A DNA stretch of 64,000 nt from Archilochus colubris (Eukaryota > Chordata > Aves > Apodiformes > Trochilidae): the NCBI GenBank assembly GCA_023079485.1, contig CM041084.1:129282792-129346791 (forward strand). Reading direction: 5' to 3'. Position 1 is the stretch's first letter, and each line of letters opens with the position of its first letter. Under the pieces are notes generated by a model, which was given only the letters and a program-made list of their open reading frames with translations, did no database searches and had not been told where the DNA came from. A program made the translations under genes and the position numbers. Of the stretch, positions 1 to 31,565 are shown one piece after another.

Positions 1-2531
1 ACGTATTCCTAATAAGCAATTATCTGAGCAAAGCTGCAGTATAGAAACAGAAACTAGGAATGTTTAAATGCAAGTCCATTACACTGTTGTTATCCTTAAC
101 TGGCAAGCAACTGTGAAGAAACGTGCTGTTTCCTAGAAAGTAATATTCATGTTAGTACCAGCTCCTTCCTAGTAAGTCTGGTAATGTTTTTCTTAGGTGG
201 GATTGCTTTTTGAGTCAGAGCTGTAGAGCATAAAAGACATTCATAGTATAGGCAAAGAGAGAGGACAAAAGCAGAAGCCAAGACTAACAAAACTCCTGTG
301 TTTATAATGCAGGAAGCTCAGGTGCTTTTCAAAGGTGCTTTTCACTGTTTGAAATACCAAAGCATTATCTTGTTTCTAATAAGTATCTCCCATTTTGTCA
401 AAGGAAAGCAAGATAATGCTGTTAAAAAAAAATCCATAAATAGTACATACTTATTTGTAACCATTTCAATTTTTTCCTATTAAGATACAATTTATAAGCT
501 CAGCAAAAAGCAGAAATGTTCACACCACAAAGAAAGGGTAAATAGGGTTGACTGTTTTTAAAACTTTCCAACTGCCCTTTTGGTGTACGTTCAGTGATAC
601 TGGGAATGCATGAAGAACACAAAATGCTGCAGCTGAAGTAACTCGAGTTGGAAAGCATCACTGAGAAGCAGGAGGGTTAAGAAACCCCAAGTGTGACACA
701 CCTATGGTTAATCCAGGGAAGCTGATCCACACAATGTGGCTGTGGTACTGAGAGCAAGAGGATTTTCAGACAAGACAGAATCTGCCAGTGCCATGCAAAG
801 CCAGACAGCAACACGCTGCCAGACTGGATTTTTCTTGCATGCTCAACCATGTCAACAGCATTAAATGATTAGAAGTATGTGAGATGATCATCTGTAGGCA
901 TTATACACACAGGAGAACCAAAGTTTGTATTTGAGTTGTTGACCCCACAGTATATGACTTGACCTGCAGCAAACCAGCTTTATGCCCTCTCTTTGCTGTG
1001 CTGCTGGTTTTGTGGCTTTCCAAAGTACAGTGAGTTTGGTGACATGAGATGGGACTAAAAACAGATTCTGAAGTGCTTGATCATGGCACTCTGAAACAGC
1101 AGTGTCTGGAAGGAGCTGCCTCCAGGATTCCCTCTCACAGTATGTTTGATAAAGCAGATACACGTTTCTGCCACTCATGGTACATTCTCCAAACTGCTAT
1201 ATTTAGCTTTTTACTTTCTATACAAAGAAAGTAAAGATAGAATGATAGTAGCACCCCATATGTATCTGGACAGTCATCTTCACAGATGAGACCAAAACAA
1301 AGGCATTGAGGTGGCACAGACTAATGCTCATTTTTCCCCAAATGAAACCAATTCTGTGCTTAATCATATGGCTGTGGGGAAGGCAGGGAATCAATTCTAC
1401 CAGGAGGCAGCTGACTTTGAAACTGCTTCCTGAAAAACATGATATCAATTTCTACTTGGTGAGGAGATAAATGCAGAGGAATGGGGTAACTTACTAGCAT
1501 CACTAGTGTGACTTCAACATTGCTTAACTGCCCCATCATGCAGATGCTTTTGTCCTTAATGGCAGAAAGAAAAATGCCAAGAAGTGCAATGCCATGGTAG
1601 CTCAAAGCTTCCTTTCTTGGAGGATTATTTTCATCAATAGCTATTAGGAGACAGGTAATAAAAACATTTCTTTGGTTTGAAGGATTTCTATTGAATAAGC
1701 AAGATGGACTTTTTAATAATGGAATATCAAAGCTTAACCAGGAAAAGTTTGTTCCCAGAATAGTTTTACAGATGAAAATACAACTTACTGTCATCAAACA
1801 GGATTATTTTTGGTAGGCTTTTTTTTTTAAATTGTTTTCATTGTTTTTAATCAAGAGATAGTAAAATCTGAATTGTTATGAAAAGATTATGAAAAAGGTT
1901 ACAGTGATTCATTTACAGTTGATTTATAAAGTTAGCACTCTATTTCAGAAGCCTTATTTTCTTCTTGCTGAACTTAATGCTTCCATATGAAAAAAATAAA
2001 GTAAGTTTCAAAAGTGGAGCACCCCAAAGAGTAAATACAATTCTGTAAAGAAAGAGTCTAAGACAGTTCAGAAACAAATATACCAAAATTCCCCAAATGT
2101 AAACTAAGCAATTAAAATCTGCTACTGTTTTTCCATCTGACATTCTTTCTTATTTAAAACTGCTACTAAAACCCTACTATTATAAATCATTACAGTTCTC
2201 ATGTCCACATCACCCATAGTCTAAATGTCCTCCCCCAAATGTGAATTTAATACCTGGATATCCAATCAATCACAAAAGGGCCCTGTCCTACAATCAAGCT
2301 TGGCTGATTTGAGGACTCCTGGAGGTTTCAGTGTTGGTCTGCACAGAACTCACTGTGTGCTTACATTTTCAAGAATCCAAGGCCACAATCCAGAACAAAG
2401 CCTCTTTCCTCACTAAGTTTAGTGATTCCAACTGAATGTAACTATACGGGATGTGGGTTTTAGGAACAGGATTAAGGGAGAAGTCTTATATCTAAAACTG
2501 CTGTTGTAGTATAGTCAGTCTCTATTTATAG
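1..2531. other. RIDA 3' flank and 3' UTR region; no recognised gene
   Basis: AT-rich sequence downstream of the RIDA stop codon. A weak poly(A) signal candidate for RIDA is ATTAAA on the minus strand, which reads as tttaat at 2246-2251 on the plus strand, about 280 nt past the stop. A minus-strand frame at 1360-1797 stays open for 145 codons, but it resembles no family I know and has no clear splice sites. I see no repeat with a recognisable end here. In human the next gene on this side is ERICH5, and none of it is recognisable. Confidence 0.5.
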
Positions 2532-2591
2532 TCAGGCTGAAGCATCTTGGAGTCCTTGAACTGCAATAGCTTCAATCTCAACTCGGGCACC
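2532..2591 (-). CDS. RIDA: RIDA coding exon 6, with stop
   Basis: Encodes GARVEIEAIAVQGLQDASA followed by TGA (plus-strand 2532-2534). Acceptor TTGACAG|. Confidence 0.95.
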   Translation of the reverse strand, partial: GARVEIEAIAVQGLQDASA

Positions 2592-5500
2592 CTGTCAAAA
2601 AACAATGAAGAAACATATTAGCAATTTATACATCTATTTTATGAAGAAATTGCATGTATAACACAACCTTGTAAGAACCATGTGACATTTGAGTGAGATT
2701 TTACTTCTAACAGTTACATGACTAATTTAGCAATGTTAAACAATATTGAAAATTCACTTTATTCTTCTTTCAGTATCATAACACCTTATTTCTTGTGTTG
2801 TAGCCATTTTCCACCAGACAGAAACATTGCCAGAGCTCTTATGTGTAGGAAGACGACTGATATGCTTAGAAAGAAAAACTAAATAATTAAGACTTTTCAT
2901 TAAAATTATTGCAATGGAAACAACTCTAGAATAAGAAAAGCTTCCAGAATGCTTCAGAAATGAAGAGTTTCAGATAATTTTTTTTTTTTTGTAGGCAGAA
3001 AAGTGACACTTACTTTTGGCAGAGCAGCCACCTGATATGCTGCTCTGGCTGGGAAGTTTGTCTTGAAAACTGTAATTTAAACAGAAACATCCACCAGTCA
3101 CTTAACTTCGCTTGATAAAACACAGTTCAAAGTCATCTGTATAAAATGCAGTCATAGGAATGGTTTCTGGTTCAAGGCTACAAGCAAATAGTCTTCTGTG
3201 CCAGCTATCATTTCCCCCTTGTTGGTTTTTTTGGGTCACTGATTGCTCTGACACCTCAGCAAGTTACCATTCATCAAGATGTCAGCTGCAGTTGTGCCCC
3301 AGTGGCCAGTGATACCTTGCACTCTGCTGACACTGCATGGCCTTAACACCAACTTGGCTGGAAACAGACATTAAATCAAAATGGTGATTATCCAATTGCA
3401 ATCACCATGGAGTGGGAGAGGGCTCTTTCACAGACAGAGCAAGAGGGAAAATCAGCCTCCTGCTGAGAGAGTCATGAGCAAAGATCCTAGATTTGCCTTC
3501 AGTCAACCTCACATGAACAGAAGGCAAAGGAAAAATAAACCCTTGAACTCCCTTCCCAATTAGGCTGATGTTCAAGGATTTTTAAAAATCAGGGTGGGCT
3601 GGGGGTGAGGGTATGAGTGAGAGAAGAGTATTGATCAAGATATAAGAACTCAATGTATAGAATCATAGAACACTTCTGGTTTGAAGGGACCTTCAAAGAC
3701 CAAGTAGTCCAACCCCCACCCCTGCCAAAGGCAAGACCACTTTTCACTAGATCAGGTTGCTCAGTGCCCCATCCAACCTGACTTTGAGGATTCCAAAGAA
3801 TGTGCATAATTAAATGAAAGTTTTACTAGCAAGAGTTAACACTAAGCTCAGACATGATAAATTCAGGGTCCTGCACTGACAAGAGACAGGATAATAACTC
3901 AAACAACAGCTTTCTTAAACCACAGGTAGGAAGCAACAAGTAACTAAATATCCAGTGCGTCTGCTTTTACTCTCCTTAAAGACAAAAAGAATTCAATTTT
4001 GACATGTAGAAGGCTGTGTTTATAGCTCATCAATAAAAGACTTGATTCAAGATCAAATGTTCCTATCTAAATAATACCCTATAAACTATATAAATAGGGA
4101 ACTTATGTGCATGCTCTCCCAAATCTTTCGGCATAATATGGCTCACTTGGAATGGGCCTATTTCAGTCTACATTCAGTTTCATTAAATGAAGCTTTTCTT
4201 TTCTTAAGTGGAACAATGTGTCTCATCCTTGTATAAAAAGTGAGCCCTGTGCCATAACAATGACCCACAAATCATTCAAAGAGACAAACTTTAACAAAAT
4301 GGAGAAACAAAATCAGAAATTAAGCATTTGTAGCTTCCTACAGCAGAATTACAGTAGGGACAACACAGCACCTAGTGAGGTGAAGAGTCAAGGAAGATCA
4401 ACCAATAGGAATAGCAGAAACTGATCTTCACATGACAGTGAGTTAGTGGGGTACTAGGACATAAATACATAGATCTACTTACATTCTTTGTAAATATCAT
4501 TAATATCATTGTAGTCCTTCATGTCAGCCATCAAAACTGTAGTCTTCACAACTAGAAATCACATAACTGCAGTTATTTTAGACCTCTTACATACAAAAGA
4601 TGAAATTCTTTATGACATTTCTTGCTTTTATTTCATAAATTCCTGTCAATTATTCCAAACATTTTGACAAGTTTTGCAAATAGATACTGACCATTAGAGC
4701 AACCACCTAAAAAAATATGAATACCTAGCACATAAAATTTGAAGGAATTAGACATTTCTGACCAGCTCTGAAAATATATATTTTCATTTCATTCTAAGCC
4801 CTATTCTTCCAAGAGGTGCAGAACTCATAAGCAGGTCAACTAAAAAAACTTGTGGTAAGCCAACTGTTGGCAATAAATTATATCATACATAATATTTGCT
4901 GCCAAAAAAAAAAAAAAAAAAGTCTATAAAAGGCCTGAGAAAATATAGTTTATGCTACAATTTTGTATTCCTGATTGCCCAATACAGCATTAATCCTGGT
5001 TTGACTACACTATTAGATTTCTCCTCCCCCAAAATACTGAAAGTGTTTAGAATATTAACACCATAGATACAAACCTGCTTTTTCCTGAAGCAAAGCCCAG
5101 GGTGTTTAAAATCCCTGTAGCAAGTTGCAGCTCTGTCTGTACCTGAGCTTCCCCAGTTAAGAGTTAAAATATCAGTGCCATGGGCAGAAAACTTCCACTG
5201 ACTGCAGAGACTTGCACATTGAGTATTTATTTAGCAGTACTTACCACTGCCATAGTCACAGCCTGCAGCTTTCAGGATTTCTCCCATATTTTTTAGAGCC
5301 TAATGAAATATGAGACAAATATCTTTATCAGCTGGGTTGTATTTAGGTAAGTACATAAATATGAATTATACTGTAACACGGATGTAGCCAAGTTACAAGT
5401 TCACCCAGCAAATCTTCAACAGTCTTCAGTGGATAAGCAAAAATCAGAAATCAATAAAAGGGAGTTTCTAATGAACTACAAACATTAAACCATCCTTTCA

Positions 5501-8500
5501 TGGATGCATGATGCAGCTCTATCACATCCTATTACCTCATGCCATCTCTTTGCTGCTTGAAGAATAAATCTTTCAACTCAAGCTACTGATTTTACTGGGG
5601 ATCTAAACCTTTGTTACAAACACATATTCCTTCCCTGACCTCCAAGTTGTTTGGGTAGAAAATGACAGGAAAAGGATGGATTGATTTCCTTCAGCTCTTC
5701 CCTCATCTTGGAGGATGTGACACATGCTCTCTAGGTCTCTTCAGTTTCTTTTAAGTCCATGTTTAACTAAGCAAATGACAATTCCATATAACTTTACTGC
5801 TAGAAGACATCTTACCTGCTTAGCTTCTTCCTTTGTCCCTCCAGAGATGAGCTGCCCAGTGGAAGGGTCTGTACCAATCTGTCCTGCTATGTAGACTGTC
5901 CGGTCTACCTGCACTGCTTGGCTGAAAACACAAGTGACATTTTAGGTTTAATGTTTCCCCACTGAAACATTTAGCTATCTGAAAGCACATTTCACTTCTT
6001 CTTCAGCAAGTTATAATACCTCAAAAAGGCAGAGGGCTTAGGTTATGCACAGCAAGTCTGTACATGTAGTCATATGCTGAATCTGCTTATGCTTTGGGAG
6101 AGCTGGGATTAGATCACTCATGGAAGCACACAGCTATGTTACTGTAGCTTTGTTTTCCAGGTAATAAACCCTGTATGAGCACAGCAATACAATGCTAAAC
6201 ACAGCTACACACCTTCCACGCTGCAGATAGCTCAGAGGACACACATCTGCCCAGATAAATACCCCATCCTAGCTTGAGAGGTAGATAATACCTGTCATCT
6301 GCATATCAGCTGCAAAGCAATTAAAAAAAAAAAAAAGAGCGCTGATTAGAAAATTTAACATTTTTCTTCTCAAACAGGAACCCTGATAATGAGTTAGAGC
6401 TGTGAGGTGAAGCCCCCTGCATGCCAGTGCTTTGGCAGTATTCCTCCAGTCATGAATTTGGCCACTCAGTACAATACTTTGATCACTTCACTCCCAAAAC
6501 AATCATACTCTTCCAACAACATAACCTGGATGACCTGTTAACTGGGCTAATTCAGAGGAATGCAGAATTAAAGCTACTTGCAAAAAATCTTTATATAAAT
6601 GCCAGGTGTGTTGTTGGTGAAGCCATTGGCAGTTAATGTCTCTAATTACCACAAAGAGATTAAAAGATTAAAACAAAGGTTTCAGCTATCTACCAAATAT
6701 CATTCAAGATATGCAATTTACTTCTCCTCAGCTGGTAGTAAGAAGTATTGCCCAAAGAAATTAGAGAAAAATCCTTTTTAAAGTGTTTGTAGTGTGTCAA
6801 CACCATTTTTCTTATCACTTCCCATTCCAAAAGAAAATACATTGTTTTGACACTGGAACAAGGCCCTCAAGTTATACAAACTAGAGGCAGGCATCTCTCC
6901 GAAGTATCTAAATGAAGTTAGCTTCCCTTTAATGTCAATGAAAGAAGGAAGGTACTCTCAGGGAACACTTTTATTACACCTCTTCTCTTAATTGAGACTG
7001 ATCAAATTGTATCAGCTTGATCCATCAATTTCACAGGGAACCAACTCAGAAAAATGATTAGTTAGGCAATCTGAACAGTGCCAGCACTCCTATCTTTCCT
7101 TCTACTCTGTCCTCCACTTTCTTGTAACTTCATGAGAGAAAAAAAAAAAAAAAGTTGCTTCTCTGACACAGCATAATACCTCACATGGTGATTATTTTCT
7201 CTATATCAACTAACAGAGCTGGAGAAAAAAATCAAAACAGTACACCATTTAAGGAAGAGAAACTAATATATGAAGCAGTTTTCTAGCTAATTAAGGCTTG
7301 CTGATCGAAAAAGATGTTTATGAGCCAAACAGACATGATGCTTTAATATTACTTTCTTTCCGACCATGTCCTGTTTGAGGCAAAGTTTTCAGACCACAAG
7401 CTTCTTTCTGTTTCACACAGAGAACACCATGCAACGAGAAGGTATGAGCTCTCTAAAGGAAGAGATTGCCTTGTACTGCTTCCTATAGAATCACAGAATC
7501 TGCCAAGTTGTAAGGGACCCATCAGGATCATCAAGTCCAACTCCTGTTCCTGTGCAGGGCACTACAAGAATCACACCGTGTGCCTGAGAACATCATCCAA
7601 ACACCTCTTGAACTCAGGCAGGCTTGGTGCCATAACTACTTCCCTGGGGAGCCTGTTCCACTGCTCAACCACCCTCTGGGTGAAAAACTTTCCTTGTTAT
7701 CTAACCTAAACTTCCCCCAGCACATCTTCCTATCATTCCCTTGGAACATATCATCAGGTGCCAGAGAGAGGAGGTCAGCACCTGCTCCTCCTCCTTCCCT
7801 AGTGAGGAGGCAGTAAGCTGAGGTCTCCCCTCAGTCTCCTTCAGGCTAAGCAGACCAAGTGCCTTTAGCCACTCCTCATATGGCTTTCCCTCCAAACCCT
7901 TCACCAGCCTCATAGCCCTCCTCTGGACACTCTCTCGTAGCTCTGTGTCCTCTCTTCACTGTGGTGCTGCACACTGAACTCAAAACAGGGCTGCATCCCT
8001 GCAGAGTATACTGGGACAGTCACCTCCCTTGACTGGCTGGCAATGCTGTGCCTGATGCACCCCAGGACTCAGGTGGCCTCCTGGCTGCCAGGGAACACTG
8101 CTGGCTCATGACATTGACCAGAACCCCCAGATCCCTTTCCTTGGGGCTGCTCTCCAGGGTGTATGAATATCCAGGGTTACCATGTCCCAGGTGCAAGAAA
8201 GGAAATGACTATTGGGATAGACTATCCCAACAAGGGCCTTTCAATTTTGGACAGTCCTAAATAATGAATAATTGGAAAAAAACAAACTGAAGCCTTCTGA
8301 TACCACTACCAGGTAACAACTGCAGCAGTTTAATCCCCTTCTCTGATCCTCCACTTTCTTCTCTAGGTATGCTTACAGATGGCATCCTCCATTCACCGAG
8401 CCTGTTAACAATTTACCAACTAAAGGGTAAACTTCTACTGAAGTCAAACATATCACTGAAGCTCAGATAAAGTGCAACTACACAAATCCCAATCACACTT

Positions 8501-10380
8501 TAACTGCAGAAGTAACCTATAACCAGGGCAAATCAGAGCTATTCTTTAATCTCTAATTTAGCAGAGATCTGAGTGTGTGCCTGAAGTCATTCAGATTTCA
8601 GTATACCTAAGTGCATAACTGGACAGACTAGGAGAACATGTTCCATCAGAGAGATGGTGCTAAGAAGCACCTTCCAAACAACCACTGCAAAGTTAATAAA
8701 ATCTTCTTTACACAAATGATTGTTGATTGATACAAGAATCTGTGCTTTTAAATAGTTTACTATTATTAATCAGGGGTGTGTATATATATACATACATAGA
8801 TACCCATAGACACTTGCACACAGGAGTCTTTCCATGTATCTACCCACTTCCCCATCTTAAAGTCCTGGACACTGGATGCAGTAAAGGAAATTTAAAAATA
8901 CATTCAAAGATCATAAAAAAAAGCATAACAGAAGGGCTGCAGCAGAACCAGGAATGCAGCCCACACCTCCCAATTCTTCATTCTATATATTAAGCTCTCA
9001 TTCCTCTGTTACCACGCTCAGAATCCACAGCAAAGATGTGGCAGTAATTTCTTGTGCAACTTTTGCTCACTGGACTTTGACAGGCTTACTGAAACCTGAT
9101 AAACTAAGTTAGTGATAAACTTACTGATGCTAGACCTATCAGAATTAACAGGCTGCATAATAAACATTCTTTCATCAAGAACTACAAACAAACACAACAT
9201 GGTGGAGTTCAGTTAATTCACAACTGAAGTGGAGACCTATGTTCAACACTTGGCCAGTTGATGAGTGTGTGTACACAGTCAAAGAAATGTTGTCTTCCCA
9301 TGTCTTAGATATTCTCCTAACACCAGGTAATGCCTGTCCCCTGGCAGTAATCCACCACCAAATTAACCATCATGTCATGTCTCTCTGCTTCTACCCTTTC
9401 TATTTCTCCATTTGTACAATTCTTATAAAGAAGATAGAGATTGAAGCTCAGAAAGCTCAACTTCCAAGTAATGGAACAAAAATGCACCTGGAAGGCACTA
9501 AGAAGCTAGAAGCGGAAAGATCTAAACCAAAGGAAACTGTGTTTTTATTGGGAAAACAAATCCTGGAAGCAGAATTGAAAATGCCCTGGTAAGAATGCCT
9601 TATTACCTGCAATATGGGTCTACAATAGTTACTGAACTTTTTTCCAAATCCAATTAGCAACCAGAAACCTTTCTGCAATTAAAGCTGGGATATTGTAAAA
9701 TTACATTCAGAACTGCTACAACTAACAACTTACTTGTAAAAAGGTTGAACACTATCTTATATAATTTTACAGCAGTTAGTTTTTAGACTGAAAAACATTC
9801 ACAACCTGCTGGCAGTCCCAGTCAAAATAAGAAGAGATCTGTAGTTCCTGGGAACTTTGGAAGTGCCAAAACACTCGCTGGGTCGGGCTCAGCCTCCTGT
9901 CCATCTCCTCACTCCACATGCTCTTTTCCAGGCAAGCATTAATTTTTTCCCTGAGAGGAATAATTCTTTCCTCGTATTTTTGTTTGTTTTCACTCACCGA
10001 TTCATTCACTAATTTCAGGATTATTTTACCAAACTGACTTTCGGAAAAATGTCTGAAAACCTCAGCTAAAACGATCAGGACACCCCTGGCCTTCCAGTTA
10101 GGCTGAAGGCTGCCGGTGGCACTGCAGACCCCCTGATCCCCCTGAAGGGGATCACCGGGAGGGGAGATAGAGGATGGGTCCCTGACCGGGGGGAGACCCC
10201 TCACCACCACTGCCTGACAGACACCGCCCTCCCTCCCCGCCCCAGGGTCCTACTCAAGACCCGACCGGCAAAACCTGCTCACTTCTGCTTCAGCCACCCC
10301 TTCGCTAAGGCATACCTGTAGGGACCCACCGCTTGAGGGCTCTTAGCAGTGCTGATTATTTTCTTCACAAGCGAAGCCAT
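2532..10380 (-). CDS. RIDA: RIDA, reactive intermediate imine deaminase A homolog (complete, 6 coding exons)
   Basis: RidA/YjgF/UK114-family enzyme. By family knowledge it hydrolyses reactive enamine and imine intermediates, such as 2-aminoacrylate, to keto acids and ammonia; it acts as a homotrimer in cytosol and mitochondria. Coding exons, from 5' to 3' on the minus strand: 10316-10380, 5816-5921, 5245-5299, 4483-4551, 3014-3069 and 2532-2591. They total 411 nt, or 136 aa plus stop; human RIDA is 137 aa. All junctions are GT-AG and all phases agree. Recognisable motifs are the N-terminal STAKSPQAVGPY (residues 11-21), DRTVYIAGQIG in exon 2, KTTVLMADM in exon 4, NFPARAAYQVAALPK with the conserved catalytic-pocket Arg107, and RVEIEAIAVQG at the C-terminus. 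The ATG at 10378-10380 has a strong context (G at -3 and +4). The gene shares a CpG-island promoter with POP1. The identification is by reading similarity, not by a database search. Confidence 0.96.
3014..3069 (-). CDS. RIDA: RIDA coding exon 5 (active-site exon)
   Basis: Encodes residues 99-117 and includes PARAAYQVAALPK with the family's invariant Arg (107 here). Acceptor TTACAG|, donor AAAA|GTAAGT, phase 0. Confidence 0.95.
3657..3797 (-). mobile_element. CR1 LINE 3'-end fragment
   Basis: Reverse complement of a CR1 3' end. It starts with the octamer-like agaatcatagaa, followed by the GAAGGGACCTTC and AGTCCAACCCCC blocks. Heavily 5'-truncated. Lies in RIDA intron 4. Confidence 0.85.
4483..4551 (-). 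CDS. RIDA: RIDA coding exon 4
   Basis: Completes Val76, encodes residues 77-98 (VKTTVLMADMKDYNDINDIY then Lys-Glu), and leaves one base of Phe99. Acceptor TTTCTAG|, donor AAT|GTAAGT. Confidence 0.94.
5245..5299 (-). CDS. RIDA: RIDA coding exon 3
   Basis: Encodes ALKNMGEILKAAGCDYGS (residues 58-75) and one base of Val76. Acceptor TTAG|, donor GTG|GTAAG. Confidence 0.94.
5816..5921 (-). CDS. RIDA: RIDA coding exon 2
   Basis: Acceptor TTTTCAG| completes the split Ser codon (AG|C). Encodes residues 22-57 with the DRTVYIAGQIG core strand and the SGGTKEEAKQ helix. Donor CAG|GTAAG, phase 0. Confidence 0.95.
5922..10315. other. RIDA intron 1
   Basis: A 4.4-kb intron. It holds one CR1 copy (7485-8197, minus), a short TA/CA-type simple repeat around 8777-8805 and A-rich runs. 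I see no other gene or RNA. Confidence 0.7.
7485..8197 (-). mobile_element. CR1 LINE, 5'-truncated, about 0.7 kb
   Basis: On the minus strand this carries the C-terminal part of the CR1 ORF2 frame with stops and small deletions, then the 3' UTR and terminal octamer repeats (tagaatcacagaatc at the left end). Recognisable CR1 blocks include the complements of ctcctcatatggct, cctctggacactctc and gatgcaccccagga. It is an old copy in RIDA intron 1. Confidence 0.9.
10316..10380 (-). CDS. RIDA: RIDA coding exon 1
   Basis: Encodes residues 1-21 and two bases of a split Ser codon. The donor reads CAG|GTATG. The start ATG is the first in a good context inside the CpG island. Confidence 0.95.
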
Positions 10381-10468
10381 CGCGGCTCCTGCTGCTGCTG
10401 CCTTCCCCCGATCGACTCCTAACGCCCCAGCGCTCACGCGACAACCGCCACCGCCTCCCTGCGGGGGG

Positions 10469-10484
10469 TTCTGGGAAATGTAGT
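10469..10484 (-). promoter_or_regulatory. ZNF143/THAP11-type site (SBS-like)
   Basis: The minus strand reads ACTACATTTCCCAGAA, close to the known ACTACAATTCCCAGAATGC module typical of bidirectional housekeeping promoters. It is 25 bp from the NRF1 site. Confidence 0.75.
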
Positions 10485-10508
10485 CCTTCGGGGGAGAATG
10501 GGGAGGGG

Positions 10509-10520
10509 TGCGCATGCGCA
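10509..10520. promoter_or_regulatory. NRF1 binding site (perfect palindrome)
   Basis: The 12-mer TGCGCATGCGCA matches the NRF1 consensus YGCGCAYGCGCR at every position on both strands. It sits 129 bp upstream of the RIDA ATG and 221 bp upstream of the POP1 ATG, so its symmetry suits two-way transcription. Confidence 0.85.
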
Positions 10521-10683
10521 CTGCCCCTCTCTGGGTGGCCGCGTGGAGCGGGCGGAGGCCGCGCCGTAAGTGCGTGGTGGGGCCGGCCCCGTGGCTGCAT
10601 CGCTCGCCCACCCGCGGCTCGCCAGCCCCTCCTCGCCTACCCCTCCGGTACGGAGAGGCCTATCAAGCCCAGTTGAAAGCCTT

Positions 10684-10695
10684 ATGCCCACCTGA
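10684..10695 (+). promoter_or_regulatory. Possible uORF in POP1 5' leader
   Basis: ATG CCC ACC TGA encodes three residues and ends 46 nt before the POP1 ATG. It can matter only if transcription starts upstream of 10684, which cannot be seen here. Confidence 0.35.
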
Positions 10696-10741
10696 GGGGC
10701 GGGTTGGTGTGACTCCGCACACTCCCCGGGCCCTGCCGAAG

Positions 10742-31565
<20,824 letters not shown>

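Larger units (their letters stand above)
2592..5815. other. RIDA introns 2-5
   Basis: Introns at 5300-5815, 4552-5244, 3070-4482 and 2592-3013. They hold a short minus-strand CR1 fragment at 3657-3797 and a poly(A) run near 4903-4920. I see nothing else identifiable. Confidence 0.7.

Noticed and set aside
8777..8805. TA/CA simple repeat that looked like an array
   Set aside because: Too short and irregular; no spacer-repeat structure, and CRISPR is not expected in a vertebrate.
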